A stretch of 64,000 bases of DNA from an uncultured Siphonobacter sp. (GCA_913775095.1 CAJYIW010000001.1:1-64000); one strand, 5' to 3'; shown: positions 41,601 to 51,912, numbered from the stretch's first letter. Numbers and translations are program-made. The notes: generated from the letters alone by a model not told the origin.

Positions 41601-44518
41601 GCTTAGATGCTAAAATAAGACAAGAAACCCAAGGCAGGCACCAGCTTCAGAATGTTGAAGAATACGCTCAAGACAAAGCCAAATTGGCGGCGTTGGAAGA
41701 GAAGGTGGACACAATCAACCTGGCTGAAACCTATGTCGGTCCTTGGGACGCTGCCGCCAATCTTCCTGCCTTAACTGCCGTACCGGGTGTGCCCTCCGGC
41801 CAGTACTACCGAGTAACTACGGAAGGTACTTCCAGTATTACCGGAGAGTCGCGTCTTCACGAAGAGTATTCCATCGTCGTTTCAGACGGTCAGAAATGGA
41901 TCTATTATCCCGCCCCCACGACGCAGACCAAGCCCCTGCCCGGATCGGTGGGGGTAACCGAGCTGGATGCTGATCTGGCTTCATTGAATCAATTCACGTC
42001 TACTAACTGGTGGTGGGGTCTCAAAGACCGCTTTAACCGGGTAGCTGGAGGCTGGAAAAAGTCGAATGCTAAGTTCTGGGCCGATCTGGATGACAAGATG
42101 GTGAAGCAATCCGCCATCGACGATCAGGCGGTTGGAGCTGATCAACTTGAAACAGGAGCCATCGAAACCAAGCATTTAGGCGAAATCTTAGCTTCCTTTT
42201 TCCAGTTCAATTCCCCCAACTGGCACTGGTCCATCAAGGATAAGTTTGGCAAAGTGGCCGGGGGCTGGAAGAAAAAGAATAGCAAATTCTGGGCTGATCT
42301 CGATGATGAGATCGTCAAGGAATCGGCCATCAAGGATAAATCCGTTACCCTGCGTAAGCTGGAGGAACTCCTTCAAAAGCTTTTGCCTACCTATCAGCAA
42401 AAAGAAAACTCTCCTTACTCTTGGGACATCCGGGGCGGACGTCGCATTGCTGCTTTCATTCGCAAATCCGACGGCAAATGGTGGAGTGACTTTGTGGATG
42501 GTGGCATTAAAAAACGCCACCTGGATACGGGTGCCGTTTCAGAAGAAAAGCTCGATCCTGAGCTATTAGGCTTTCAGGTACCCAAAAAATTCGAAATTGC
42601 CTATGGCGGTGGCTGGATCTTTAAGATTGTCTACAACCGGCAGATCGTGCTTGGGATTCGGGCTAGGGATTTAAAAACCATTGCGGACTTTGAACTGCTG
42701 GCCTCCAGCATCAAAGACAATTTTATTTCGGCTAAAAAACTGGAAGCTCCGTTCCGGCGGCTCAATGATTACAACCGTAACTACACTTCTTTTGAAGACG
42801 ACGGGCTGATTCGCGGGAAGGTGCAGACCATTCCAGCGAAAACGAAAGCAAACGGCTACCACTTCGGACGATTTGCTCCCCTTCCCGTCAAGAGCCTGCG
42901 GGTACTGAATTCATCGAATACCACCCTTCAGATTCGTCAGTCAGGAGGCCTTCCCATCCGGGGCGAACGCTACCGGGGTACCTTCGATCCGACCGCTTCC
43001 GAAGTGCAGGCCTTAACCTACAAGGGTAATTACGGCAATAGTGCTTCCAATGCCTATCCAGCGTTTCCGGTGGGTAATGTGGGCGATGGCTGGATGGCGG
43101 ACGCAGGAATGACGACCGCTACCAAAACGGCCAATAGCTTAACCTTCAAATCGGGCGATTACATTGTACAGACCGGCAGTGGAACCTACGCCGTGCAGTC
43201 GGGTCCGGGCGATGGAAGCTTTGCCGACGGAGATTTCTGGGTTGTTACCAAGGACGGTTCTTACGGGGATATGCTCCTGAAAGCAGGGGATGTACTGGTA
43301 AACGTTACCCGGCAAACCAGAGGCGGCCCGACTTACGTGCAGTTTATTCTGGGTCTTCCCGGAGAATTCTTTGTCATGGGGGAATGTGCTGCGGGCTTTG
43401 CAGCTCCCGCTACCCTCGTGAGCGGCATGATGTGGCATTTCTCAGCGGATGCCACCTTGACGCTGGGTTCCCAAACCATCACGGGTAAAGCCTGCGATTC
43501 CCTGATCTACGAAGATGGCTTCTTTGGCCTTGTACCGGGTAATATGAAAGAGCTGGCCCCTGGTGAGCTGTTTACGTTTATAGGCCTTTGCGATGCCAGT
43601 GAGCTGGAGATTCGTCGCAAAGACAAATCCAGTACCGTCGTATCCGTCACCGGAAAGTACCACGTATCCCGAGTCATGCAACGGTTTTTGGATGCTCTGG
43701 TGCTGTTTTCTGACTCCATGTTCGGCCAGGGCCTGATTGGCTCGACCATCGTTTCTTTGCTTTCCCCCCGGGCCGGTATCGTCGAGAGTTTTGGCGGTTC
43801 GACTTCCTATCAGGTGCTGGGCATGATGAAAAAGAAGATCCGTTCGGGTGATCCCTACGCAGGCCGTTTTCATACCTTCTGGCACGGGCAGAACAACCAG
43901 ACCGACACCGCTCAGATCTTTGATGCCGCCCTTCAAATGGCGGGTCTGGTGGGGAGTCAGTCGAAAAACTTCATGTTCTGGAGTGTGCTGGGTCAGCGAA
44001 ACGGGACCTTCAACGCGGATAAAAACCGCATCTACGTCACCATTCAGGAGGAAGCCTTTGCGGGCACGAACCATATCGCCAAAGTCGAGCAGTGGTACGA
44101 GCAGATGTTTCCTGGGAACTGGTGGAGTCCCAGAAAAGCAATACTTGCCTGGGCCACCAGTCAGACCAATGTGCCTGACTTGCAGTTTCCTGGCCTGAGC
44201 ATTGCTCAGACGGCGGCGGCTTACGGCGTATTGCCGCTTTCCTTTTTTCTGAGTTATGCCAGTCTTCCCGTGCCGGCAGCTTCCTGGAATTTTAAGGGCT
44301 ACTGGTCTACGGCTTCCGCCCCCACGGGTGGTGTATCGGGTGATTACTACATCGTCAGCTCATCAGCCACGGGAGCGGGCGGCAATGGCTTTTTCTGGCT
44401 GAATTCAGGCGGAAGCTGGGTAAATATCTCCTTTGATGTCACGCACGTCAACACCTTCGGCGGGCCGATTCTCGCAGGCCTTTACGTGGATTTTCTCACC
44501 TCCAAATTTCTTAACTAA
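41597..44518 (+). CDS. Tail fibre or spike with internal repeats and an SGNH-like domain
   Basis: The 973-residue protein starts with a short N-terminal adaptor. At about residues 130-400 it has tandem repeats of the form FTSxNWxWxxKDrFxrVAGGWKKxNxKFWADLDDxxVKxSAIxDxxV. After a beta-rich domain comes a C-terminal region (about 710-880) with LFSDSMFGQG and HGQNNQTD, resembling the GDS and GxND blocks of SGNH hydrolases that remove acetyl groups from surface glycans. The ending (GVSGDYYIVSSSATGAG) looks like a receptor-binding tip. A catalytic DxxH block was not found with certainty. Confidence 0.75.
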   Translation: MSLDAKIRQETQGRHQLQNVEEYAQDKAKLAALEEKVDTINLAETYVGPWDAAANLPALTAVPGVPSGQYYRVTTEGTSSITGESRLHEEYSIVVSDGQKWIYYPAPTTQTKPLPGSVGVTELDADLASLNQFTSTNWWWGLKDRFNRVAGGWKKSNAKFWADLDDKMVKQSAIDDQAVGADQLETGAIETKHLGEILASFFQFNSPNWHWSIKDKFGKVAGGWKKKNSKFWADLDDEIVKESAIKDKSVTLRKLEELLQKLLPTYQQKENSPYSWDIRGGRRIAAFIRKSDGKWWSDFVDGGIKKRHLDTGAVSEEKLDPELLGFQVPKKFEIAYGGGWIFKIVYNRQIVLGIRARDLKTIADFELLASSIKDNFISAKKLEAPFRRLNDYNRNYTSFEDDGLIRGKVQTIPAKTKANGYHFGRFAPLPVKSLRVLNSSNTTLQIRQSGGLPIRGERYRGTFDPTASEVQALTYKGNYGNSASNAYPAFPVGNVGDGWMADAGMTTATKTANSLTFKSGDYIVQTGSGTYAVQSGPGDGSFADGDFWVVTKDGSYGDMLLKAGDVLVNVTRQTRGGPTYVQFILGLPGEFFVMGECAAGFAAPATLVSGMMWHFSADATLTLGSQTITGKACDSLIYEDGFFGLVPGNMKELAPGELFTFIGLCDASELEIRRKDKSSTVVSVTGKYHVSRVMQRFLDALVLFSDSMFGQGLIGSTIVSLLSPRAGIVESFGGSTSYQVLGMMKKKIRSGDPYAGRFHTFWHGQNNQTDTAQIFDAALQMAGLVGSQSKNFMFWSVLGQRNGTFNADKNRIYVTIQEEAFAGTNHIAKVEQWYEQMFPGNWWSPRKAILAWATSQTNVPDLQFPGLSIAQTAAAYGVLPLSFFLSYASLPVPAASWNFKGYWSTASAPTGGVSGDYYIVSSSATGAGGNGFFWLNSGGSWVNISFDVTHVNTFGGPILAGLYVDFLTSKFLN

Positions 44519-44526
44519 TCACGCAT

Positions 44527-45417
44527 ATGGCCACTACTTACGGTTTATCCTACGTCATCCCCGGAGCTGATTTCTCCAACAACCCTAACCTGCCTTATGA
44601 CTTCCCCGATGAAGCCATGAGTCCGGGAACGATACTCTTGATTGACCCGACTATTCCCTCGGGAGCCATCCAGGGCGTTCTTCTCAATAACGCGGTGATC
44701 CCCAACATTGCCGTTGATCTGGCCGCTACCCGCTTAGGGGTAGCCATCAGCGATTCCCTGCGTCCCGTGATCAAAACGAATGCGAGCATTCCCGGCTCCA
44801 ACAAAATGCTGGTGGAACGCTCGGCTAAACAGGGCATTCACGGCATGCCGAGTCAGGTCAATGATGCGGCCAACAATTACTACCGGATTGAAATTCCAAC
44901 GGCCCTCAGGGATTACATGATTGCCAACAGTGATACCCGCAAATTCTACATGAGTATGTGGTACTATGTCACGCGGGCGGCCAAAACGGCTACAACTGCT
45001 TACCTAGGCTTGAACGTGAATACAAATGATTATTTGACCATCATGCGGCCTACGGGCGTGATTCCCAACAATCAGGAAGGAGCCAAAGCTGAACCCGCTT
45101 CGGATACGGTGAATCACAAAGCCTTCCGCTCAGTGGGTCTGAATAAGTGGACGGGCAGCAAAGCCAACGTCGGCGTTGCCTACTATGCCTTGAAATGGGG
45201 ATCAAACGGCCCCTGGTCCTCCTTCGAAGTCAATAACGCGGCCAGCTTCGTCTTCTACCGCATGACGATTGAAGAGCTGAAAAGCGATCTGTACCCAGGG
45301 GGCAGAACCTACGCTGAAGCGGAAGCAGCCGATTATGCGGCCTACACTGCTGCCTTTGCAGCGGGAGGTCGTCTGGCCGGTGATACGTTCGCCGATCCAG
45401 CAGTAGCCATGCCTTAA
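44527..45417 (+). CDS. Hypothetical tail-associated protein
   Basis: This 296-residue, Ala/Asn/Thr-rich, largely beta protein (MATTYGLSYVIPGADFSNNPNLPYDFPDEAMSPGTILLIDPTIP) lies between the fibre and the exported proteins. The composition fits a carbohydrate-binding or trimeric tail component. The C-terminal 50 residues are Ala-rich (YAEAEAADYAAYTAAFAAGGRLAG). No family recognised. Confidence 0.6.
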   Translation: MATTYGLSYVIPGADFSNNPNLPYDFPDEAMSPGTILLIDPTIPSGAIQGVLLNNAVIPNIAVDLAATRLGVAISDSLRPVIKTNASIPGSNKMLVERSAKQGIHGMPSQVNDAANNYYRIEIPTALRDYMIANSDTRKFYMSMWYYVTRAAKTATTAYLGLNVNTNDYLTIMRPTGVIPNNQEGAKAEPASDTVNHKAFRSVGLNKWTGSKANVGVAYYALKWGSNGPWSSFEVNNAASFVFYRMTIEELKSDLYPGGRTYAEAEAADYAAYTAAFAAGGRLAGDTFADPAVAMP

Positions 45418-45504
45418 CTCATGACTTAATAACGTAAAGAGTAGTAAAGTGCATTGATCAGGGTTCAGCCAACCTTTTAATCGCTCACTCAAACTACGCC
45501 AACG

Positions 45505-48129
45505 GTGTTAAATTTAAAACGTATAGCTATACTCGTGATAGCTCTGTTTGCGGCTTTAACGGTTCGCGGACAAACTCGGAGTAATGACTTCGATTTACCT
45601 ATTTATGGTAAAAAAGGGTTTTGGGTAGAACCAGGGAACACGATTGCCCCTATAAAGGACGGGGTTCATTCTGTATTAATTCCACTGACAGACAAAACCG
45701 GGTATTTCGACACCAAGAACGGTCGGGTAGAGGTGACTTTCGGTGGTGCTGGGGTCACGTATACGCCGGGTATTGGCCTTACTCTGAATGACAATGCTTT
45801 TTCAATACGCCAATGGCCTGCGGGATCACTGGGAAGTATCGGAGTGGATGGCTTATTCTGGGCTATTCAACCAACCTATGTGACGGCCGAAGCTTTGGAT
45901 CTAAGTAATGGGCATTTGCTCGGCATACTCGGTAATACCACGGTTCGTACTCGGTTCGGCGATTTAAAAGCCTACTTGGCTCAATCCTTCGGGGTGGGTT
46001 CGGGGGGAGGAGGAACGCAAAAAGGATGGAGAAGAATAGCTCCTGTAAAAAGCCATCTGGAACCAGCCGAACCCTACGATTACTTCTGGTATCAGGCTAA
46101 GCTTCATTTAATGATTGAAAAGTCGGCTACCCAGAATATGTGGGTCGTACTTAATAATCTCGATACCACGTTTAATTATAACCTTTTACCGCCCGCTCCA
46201 GTACCCACGCCTACTTTGAGTGTGACGGGTGTAGCAGTAGGAACGCTCAGTCTATCCTGGCCCTATACGGCCCCGGTGACGGCTTTCCGTCTCTATGTCT
46301 CGAAAGCAGATACTTTGCATTATCAGGCGGTAACGCCGGATTTGGGAGCGGGCCTGAGAACCTATAATTACACCAACGCTCAGGCCAGTACCCGCTATTA
46401 TTTCAAGCTTCAGGCTCTGACTCCTTCCGGCCCTTCGCCGCTGTCCAACACGGTTTCGGGGCTAACCCCCGCTGCGGACTTTTCGACCTGGCCCAACATT
46501 CAAAACGTAGCCACTACCCAGACTGGGCCTAATTCCTACCGTATTGATTTTGACATCATGGAAAACGGCGGCGGGGTCAGATTCGATATGACCAAAGCCA
46601 GCGTGACCACTACGCCCGATCCGGTCAAGGATGAGCTCTATGAGTACGCGGGCGGTATGGAGTTGCAGGCGGCGGGGCACTACCAGATGAACGTGAACAA
46701 CGTGACCGGCACTCAGGCCCGCTGGCTCCGTTTCAAACGCACGTCGACTTATAACGATGGCAAACTGCCTTCCAACTGGGGCACGCACGGGCCTTTCAGT
46801 CTATCGGGTTCCAGCGTCGTGGCGAACGCTCCGGCCATTAATTCGGCCAGCAACGTAACCAATAACAGTCTGACGCTGAATTTGAATCTAAACAACTCGG
46901 ATGTATACCGGGTGATTCTCTACACGTCCGCTAATAACCAGATTACCTACACGAGTCAGGATATCCCGGTCGCTAGTACCTACAACGTCACGGGCTTGGC
47001 TCCCGGCGTGAATTACTTCTTTAGGCTTCAGGTCACCAAGCGGGACGGAAGTAGTGAAGTCTATTCGCCGAACTCCAACGATTTCTCCGTTGCGACGACG
47101 GGTACGAACACCAGCATCTGTAACTATTCCGAATCCGCTTCGGGGGGATATGTAGTCACCACCAAAACCTTCACGGCTTCCCAGTCGGGTAACGTCTACT
47201 ACCAAATCGATTGCGGCCAGATCCCTGATAAAATCACGGTCAAAAAAAATGGAACGGTGGTTGCTACGCCCTTTGCCCGGTCGTGGCGAACCAGAGGGCA
47301 GGTGGCAGTGAGTGCCGGTGATGTGATTGAGTTTACCGTTGATCCCAAGATTACGGGTGATCAGGGAACGGGCTGGACGCTGTACGCGAACTGCTCGACT
47401 CCATATAATGTAGACTCGCCCCAGGCTGGTTACGACTACGGCAATAAAGATTATCCCTTTATTAACGAGATTGACTACACAAACGAAGGGCTAATACAGA
47501 TAAACAGACCTGAGTTTAAAATGAACCTGATAGTTAAAGCTGTGCCTTCAAGGGCTACAGGGGCTGCTATCGTTTCGTATAAAGCAGTAAATACTGATTA
47601 CTCGTTTAGAGATGATATGGGCTGGTACCCTACCAGTACATTAGTTCAAGACCAGAACGGTTCCAGAATTGTATCGCAGCGTACCTATACGGTTTATGTA
47701 AAAGATGCGAACGGAAAAGTATACGGCGTGGCAGGCATCACTAGGGGCGGAACCTTTACCGAAGATATCCCAGCCGCCCAGCCAGTGACCTTAGTTCTTT
47801 CCGGTACTTCGGCCACCAGTACCACGATCACGGTTACTAACCACGGTTCAGGCACGAAAAACTACTCCTGGGCGGTCTATGAGGGTGAATTCAACAACGG
47901 CGGTGTGTGGAAGCGTTGTGCTGAAAATAATATTCCTTCCACCGGATCTTTCACAGTCGATATCTCCAGTTGTGGTCTCACGCCTGGTGTAACCTACCGG
48001 ATGTACGTGACCGAAACCAATAATGCGGACGCCAAGCGAGGATACGTTGAATTTACTGTTCCTTCCTCGCCCGTCGACCCGACACCCAGCTCCGATACGT
48101 TCAGAACATCTTCTTACATCTCTAACTAA
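45505..48129 (+). CDS. Large exported protein with fibronectin type III-like domains
   Basis: This 874-residue protein begins with a signal peptide (LNLKRIAILVIALFAALTVRGQ), odd for a virion part. At least two FN3-like modules can be read, at about 233-330 (LSVTGVAVGTLSLSWPY...YYFKLQALTPSGPSPLSNTVSGLTPA) and 448-535 (SLTLNLNLNNSDVYRVILYTS...LAPGVNYFFRLQV), with a third beta domain near the end. The start is GTG 45505, as no ATG is nearby. It is coupled by overlap to the next exported protein. It may bind surface glycans. Confidence 0.7.
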   Translation: MLNLKRIAILVIALFAALTVRGQTRSNDFDLPIYGKKGFWVEPGNTIAPIKDGVHSVLIPLTDKTGYFDTKNGRVEVTFGGAGVTYTPGIGLTLNDNAFSIRQWPAGSLGSIGVDGLFWAIQPTYVTAEALDLSNGHLLGILGNTTVRTRFGDLKAYLAQSFGVGSGGGGTQKGWRRIAPVKSHLEPAEPYDYFWYQAKLHLMIEKSATQNMWVVLNNLDTTFNYNLLPPAPVPTPTLSVTGVAVGTLSLSWPYTAPVTAFRLYVSKADTLHYQAVTPDLGAGLRTYNYTNAQASTRYYFKLQALTPSGPSPLSNTVSGLTPAADFSTWPNIQNVATTQTGPNSYRIDFDIMENGGGVRFDMTKASVTTTPDPVKDELYEYAGGMELQAAGHYQMNVNNVTGTQARWLRFKRTSTYNDGKLPSNWGTHGPFSLSGSSVVANAPAINSASNVTNNSLTLNLNLNNSDVYRVILYTSANNQITYTSQDIPVASTYNVTGLAPGVNYFFRLQVTKRDGSSEVYSPNSNDFSVATTGTNTSICNYSESASGGYVVTTKTFTASQSGNVYYQIDCGQIPDKITVKKNGTVVATPFARSWRTRGQVAVSAGDVIEFTVDPKITGDQGTGWTLYANCSTPYNVDSPQAGYDYGNKDYPFINEIDYTNEGLIQINRPEFKMNLIVKAVPSRATGAAIVSYKAVNTDYSFRDDMGWYPTSTLVQDQNGSRIVSQRTYTVYVKDANGKVYGVAGITRGGTFTEDIPAAQPVTLVLSGTSATSTTITVTNHGSGTKNYSWAVYEGEFNNGGVWKRCAENNIPSTGSFTVDISSCGLTPGVTYRMYVTETNNADAKRGYVEFTVPSSPVDPTPSSDTFRTSSYISN

Positions 48130-50666
48130 TGAAAAAGCTACTCTCGCTGTGGCTGGGACTCATCGCTTTGATGGGTTCCGCCCAAACCCTTCACATCCGG
48201 CCCATTGGCGGCACGCCTCCCTATACCTATATCGTCAGGGACGGCAATGGTAACCAGACGGCCAACCGCTCCAGTTCTGCTCCGGAGGAGTCTTTTCCCT
48301 ATCCCGGCAACGGCTATTCCTACACGGTAACGGACGGCTCCGGTAAAAGCCTTAATAAGTCGGTAGATGCCGCATCCGCTGAAGTGATCCGGACGCCCGC
48401 AAAGGTTTATTCCAAAGCGTTCGGAAAGCCCTCTGAGCAGGTAGAAGCCATTTCAACGATGCCGGTGGGCTTTAATCAGCCCGGTCTGACCTTCAGCTTT
48501 TACGACTGGTTCCAGGAATCGCAACCCATGACCCAGGCTCAGAAGGATGGGTATTTTAATGAGGATCTGGCTAACATCGAGGCTGGCAATTACATTAATC
48601 AAAACTGGTGGGGCACTGAAGAGCTAAAGGACCCCTGGCAGGGCATTGATAACCCGCTTTGGGATCAGGAATTCGATCACGTTACTAACACCAGCCCCGG
48701 CCAGCGTCACGCCTACGATGATGTGATCCGGGCGGCTTACGTCTGGAAAAATGCTCAGGCGGGCAGGCTGGGTATTAAAATGGGCATCAGCTTTGGTCGC
48801 AAGCAAAATACGCTTTCCGATTTTCACCCTCGTTTTGCAAATACCTACTCCTTAGCGGACTGTCAGGGACGGCCTGACGGCAAAGCTCACGTGGCTAAAA
48901 TCGTCAATAGCCCCAACGAGTTGATGTGTGGTTCATTTGCCTCAGACAAGGTCAAAGCTTATTATCAGAAAGCTCTGCTGAAGTTTTGCAAGCGGTATAG
49001 AAGAGCCATCAATGACGGAACGATTGCGAACCTGAATCTGATCTTTGATAACTCTGGAGAGTCCCAGCCTGAGCTAACTTATATGCTCGAAGACGGGTCA
49101 AAAACTCGTAACCTGGGTGATTTTTCGCTGCCTATGCGAACGAAGTTTGCCGCTCACCTGGCTTCGAAATTCAATAATGACGTTGCGGCCTTCAATCAGA
49201 AGTTTAATACTTCTATCACAGCTTTCAATGCCAGTCAATTCTCAGGTGATTACCTACTGAATGGTCCCACGCTATTGCAGATGCATTTTAACTGGTTTCA
49301 GATGGAAGCCATGTCGCTTTTCGAGCGTGATTTAAAAGACTACGTGTATCAGAATGCGGGTTTGAGCCGGTCGCATCTCTGGGCTCTCGACGTGGGTGGC
49401 ATCTTGGATGGCCTGATCTACGTTCGAAAGTCGCTGAACTTCAACCGCCGCATTCGCCAGCAAACCCGCTGGATTCAGGCGAAGAGTAACAACGATGTGA
49501 ATTTCACAGAGTACGCTGTTGATCAAATTATCAGTGCAAAGCGGTACATGGGAGAAGCGGCAGGCATGTGGGAGCCGTCCCCTTCGCAGGCGGAAATTAC
49601 CTTCACGCCTGAGATCATCGGCCCCGCAGTAAACGCCGCCAAAGCTCAGGGCATCAGTATTTCAGCCTTCATTCCCTCCAATGCCTACGAACGCTGGACG
49701 GCGATTTCAAACGCCACTAACCTGGCGGGGTATACGGTACGCCCTCCCGATAATGACTTTGTGAACCTGACGATTAAGTTTAAGGATATCGTCATGGAAG
49801 GTAAGTACGAGGGCTGGCCCGGTGAGGGGAAAATCCGGGAGGCTTACGATGCCATGCGGGCCGCCAACCCTGGTAAACGGGTGAATATCTACGTCGATGA
49901 CAGTGACATCCTTTCGGATTATCCCAACAGTGGCGGTAACCCCGGCCCTGGTCCGGTAACCGGAGTACCCAGCCGGCTGGCCATTATGACGAATTCTTAC
50001 GGCCGTCATGACTATGCTCCCAACATTGGCTGGTACTGGAACGATCGGGGCATGGCTGCGTCGGCTCCCGAAAAGGATTTTGTGCACCTGTTGACAGCGA
50101 AGATCAAAGCGGTGAATCCTTCGTCTCAGGTGGAATTAATGCCCTTCCGTTCGTCTGGAGCCTTATTCGAAGGCTTTTACCACGATCAGACGCAGTTCCA
50201 ATTTGCGAATGTCACCACGGATCTGGCAGCCATGGGAGCGGATGCATTACTGATTGCCATCGGCGAAAACGTGACTGATAGCGAGGTCTACAACCGGAAT
50301 ATGAAGGCAGCTTTTGTGCAGCTCATTCAAAGAGCCAGGGCCGCAAATCCGAATATTAAAATTGGCCTAACGACTGCTTCCTGGGATCGTCCTAATTACG
50401 ATGCGATCGCCACCCAGATTGCAGCCGAGCAATCTACCTCGCAGAGCCCGATCACTTTGATCAGTCGGAAACTGCTTTCGGATATTTTTAGAGCAGGTAC
50501 CTATACGACGAGTCCCTATTTCGCCTACAACCAGCAGTTTGATTTTCCGCCGGGTACTACAGTATTTCCAAACGATGCCGTGAAGAATCACCCCTCGGAT
50601 GTGGGGATGCAATGGCACGCTGACACCTACTGGAATAACTGGATTGTTCCCGCTTTCAATAATTAA
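48129..50666 (+). CDS. Exported two-domain protein: glycosidase-like barrel plus SGNH-like hydrolase
   Basis: This 845-residue protein has a clear signal peptide (MKKLLSLWLGLIALMGSAQT). Residues about 115-580 resemble a TIM-barrel glycoside hydrolase of the beta-galactosidase type (FSFYDWFQESQPM; LNLIFDNSGESQPEL; LWALDVGGILDGLIY). Residues about 615-845 look SGNH-like: IMTNSYG, LLIAIGENVTD and a late NDAVKNHPSD. It may trim host capsule or exopolysaccharide. Both parts are calls by eye, and virion location is uncertain. Confidence 0.65.
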   Translation: MKKLLSLWLGLIALMGSAQTLHIRPIGGTPPYTYIVRDGNGNQTANRSSSAPEESFPYPGNGYSYTVTDGSGKSLNKSVDAASAEVIRTPAKVYSKAFGKPSEQVEAISTMPVGFNQPGLTFSFYDWFQESQPMTQAQKDGYFNEDLANIEAGNYINQNWWGTEELKDPWQGIDNPLWDQEFDHVTNTSPGQRHAYDDVIRAAYVWKNAQAGRLGIKMGISFGRKQNTLSDFHPRFANTYSLADCQGRPDGKAHVAKIVNSPNELMCGSFASDKVKAYYQKALLKFCKRYRRAINDGTIANLNLIFDNSGESQPELTYMLEDGSKTRNLGDFSLPMRTKFAAHLASKFNNDVAAFNQKFNTSITAFNASQFSGDYLLNGPTLLQMHFNWFQMEAMSLFERDLKDYVYQNAGLSRSHLWALDVGGILDGLIYVRKSLNFNRRIRQQTRWIQAKSNNDVNFTEYAVDQIISAKRYMGEAAGMWEPSPSQAEITFTPEIIGPAVNAAKAQGISISAFIPSNAYERWTAISNATNLAGYTVRPPDNDFVNLTIKFKDIVMEGKYEGWPGEGKIREAYDAMRAANPGKRVNIYVDDSDILSDYPNSGGNPGPGPVTGVPSRLAIMTNSYGRHDYAPNIGWYWNDRGMAASAPEKDFVHLLTAKIKAVNPSSQVELMPFRSSGALFEGFYHDQTQFQFANVTTDLAAMGADALLIAIGENVTDSEVYNRNMKAAFVQLIQRARAANPNIKIGLTTASWDRPNYDAIATQIAAEQSTSQSPITLISRKLLSDIFRAGTYTTSPYFAYNQQFDFPPGTTVFPNDAVKNHPSDVGMQWHADTYWNNWIVPAFNN

Positions 50667-50718
50667 CGCACCCGGGCCGGGCGGCTCATCACTGCCCGGC
50701 TATCTCCTCTTTTGCTTT

Positions 50719-51219
50719 ATGACACCCCAGGTATTTGTTAAAACATACTTGCCTTTTGCTCTGGAAACCCAGAAAAAGAAAGGCATTTCTGCTCTGTTTA
50801 TTCTCGCTCAGGCTGCGCTCGAATCGGGCTGGGGAGACCGGGTTTTTGGAAATATGTTTTTCGGCGTGAAAGACACGGACGGCTTGAATGGTAACGAGCA
50901 GCTTCTGGTCACCCGGGAAGTACATAACAATCCAAATGTCAAGTATCCCGTGATTCTAAAAATCACCCAGACCGGAAAGCGGCTGTGGGAATACCGGGTA
51001 AAGGACTGGTTTCGAAAGTACAACTCTCCCGAAGAAAGCTTCACGGATCATGCTGACTTCTTTTTTAAGAATAAGCGATACGCTGAAGCCCTAAAGGTTC
51101 GCAGTGATCCGCATGCTTTTGCCAGAGCCATCGCCAAGGCAGGCTACGCCACCGATCCGAATTACGCGACTTCATTGATCGCAGTAATCAGGACAGTAGA
51201 GCGAAACCTTCCCAAGTAA
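50719..51219 (+). CDS. Endolysin, glucosaminidase domain
   Basis: The 166-residue protein is a single glucosaminidase domain of the FlgJ/Auto type: FILAQAALESGWGD (catalytic Glu 35), NMFFGVKDTDG, then YRVKDWFRKYNSPEESFTDHADFFFKNKRYA and AIAKAGYATDPNYATSLIAVI. It should cleave the glycan backbone of peptidoglycan during lysis. The start is ATG 50719; open frame upstream belongs to the previous gene's end. No signal peptide is seen, so it needs a holin. Confidence 0.88.
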   Translation: MTPQVFVKTYLPFALETQKKKGISALFILAQAALESGWGDRVFGNMFFGVKDTDGLNGNEQLLVTREVHNNPNVKYPVILKITQTGKRLWEYRVKDWFRKYNSPEESFTDHADFFFKNKRYAEALKVRSDPHAFARAIAKAGYATDPNYATSLIAVIRTVERNLPK

Positions 51220-51253
51220 GTAATCACCCCACACAATTATACAGCACCGCCCT

Positions 51254-51568
51254 ATGTTGACTAACGATTTTCTTTATCTGCTCGTCCTCTGTGGATCAGG
51301 TGCATTGTTAGGTACTGCCTTCAATGTACTGCTGTTCGACGATGAGGATGCAAGAGAGCCAAACCGGAAGCTTTTCAAAGAAGCCGCTATTTCAGTCGTT
51401 GGAGCTGCATGGGTTTGTTTCATCCTTTTTCTTTTAAAGTACAACACAGAAACCCTTGGAATTACTTCTGCCTTGGTAAGCTTTGGCGGTAGCTGGGGGG
51501 CTAAACTCATTCGTTCCACGTACCGGAAACGGGCAAAAGCCGAATCCGAAAACTTCACTAAAAGATGA
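51254..51568 (+). CDS. Holin-like membrane protein
   Basis: This 104-residue protein has three hydrophobic segments (FLYLLVLCGSGALLGTAFNVLLF; AAISVVGAAWVCFILFLL; LGITSALVSFGGSWGAKLI) and a basic C-terminus, and lies directly after the endolysin. This matches class I holins by design and place. It is coupled by ATGA to a second membrane protein. Confidence 0.7.
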   Translation: MLTNDFLYLLVLCGSGALLGTAFNVLLFDDEDAREPNRKLFKEAAISVVGAAWVCFILFLLKYNTETLGITSALVSFGGSWGAKLIRSTYRKRAKAESENFTKR

Positions 51569-51912
51569 CAACTTCTCAAGTATTTGACCTGGTATGTATG
51601 ATCTTATTGGGTTTGGCTATTGTAGCCACGTTCCGTGTTATTCGATCACTCTTAAAAGTCGATCCGGTTCAGCAGAATCTAAATAAGCTGGGGTGGCTCA
51701 TTGCCATTGTCATGGTATTAACAACCGTGAACTGCATCGTCTATGTCTACGGAGGCTGGAGCATTTTCGAATCTCAACCTGCTGAGGTCATGTTCGTAGC
51801 TCGAACACTTGTCATCACGGCGGTGGGTATCTTTTTCGACCGGTTTCTGCGGGATTATAAAGAAAAGAAAGGCGACGAGAAATTACTCGACGAGCAGACC
51901 AAACCCCATTAA
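51565..51912 (+). CDS. Second lysis-cassette membrane protein (holin or antiholin candidate)
   Basis: The 115-residue protein has three membrane helices (VFDLVCMILLGLAIVATFRVI; LGWLIAIVMVLTTVNCIVYVYGGW; VMFVARTLVITAVGIFFDRFL) and a charged tail. The pair of adjacent small membrane proteins suggests a holin/antiholin set. Confidence 0.65.
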   Translation: MTTSQVFDLVCMILLGLAIVATFRVIRSLLKVDPVQQNLNKLGWLIAIVMVLTTVNCIVYVYGGWSIFESQPAEVMFVARTLVITAVGIFFDRFLRDYKEKKGDEKLLDEQTKPH

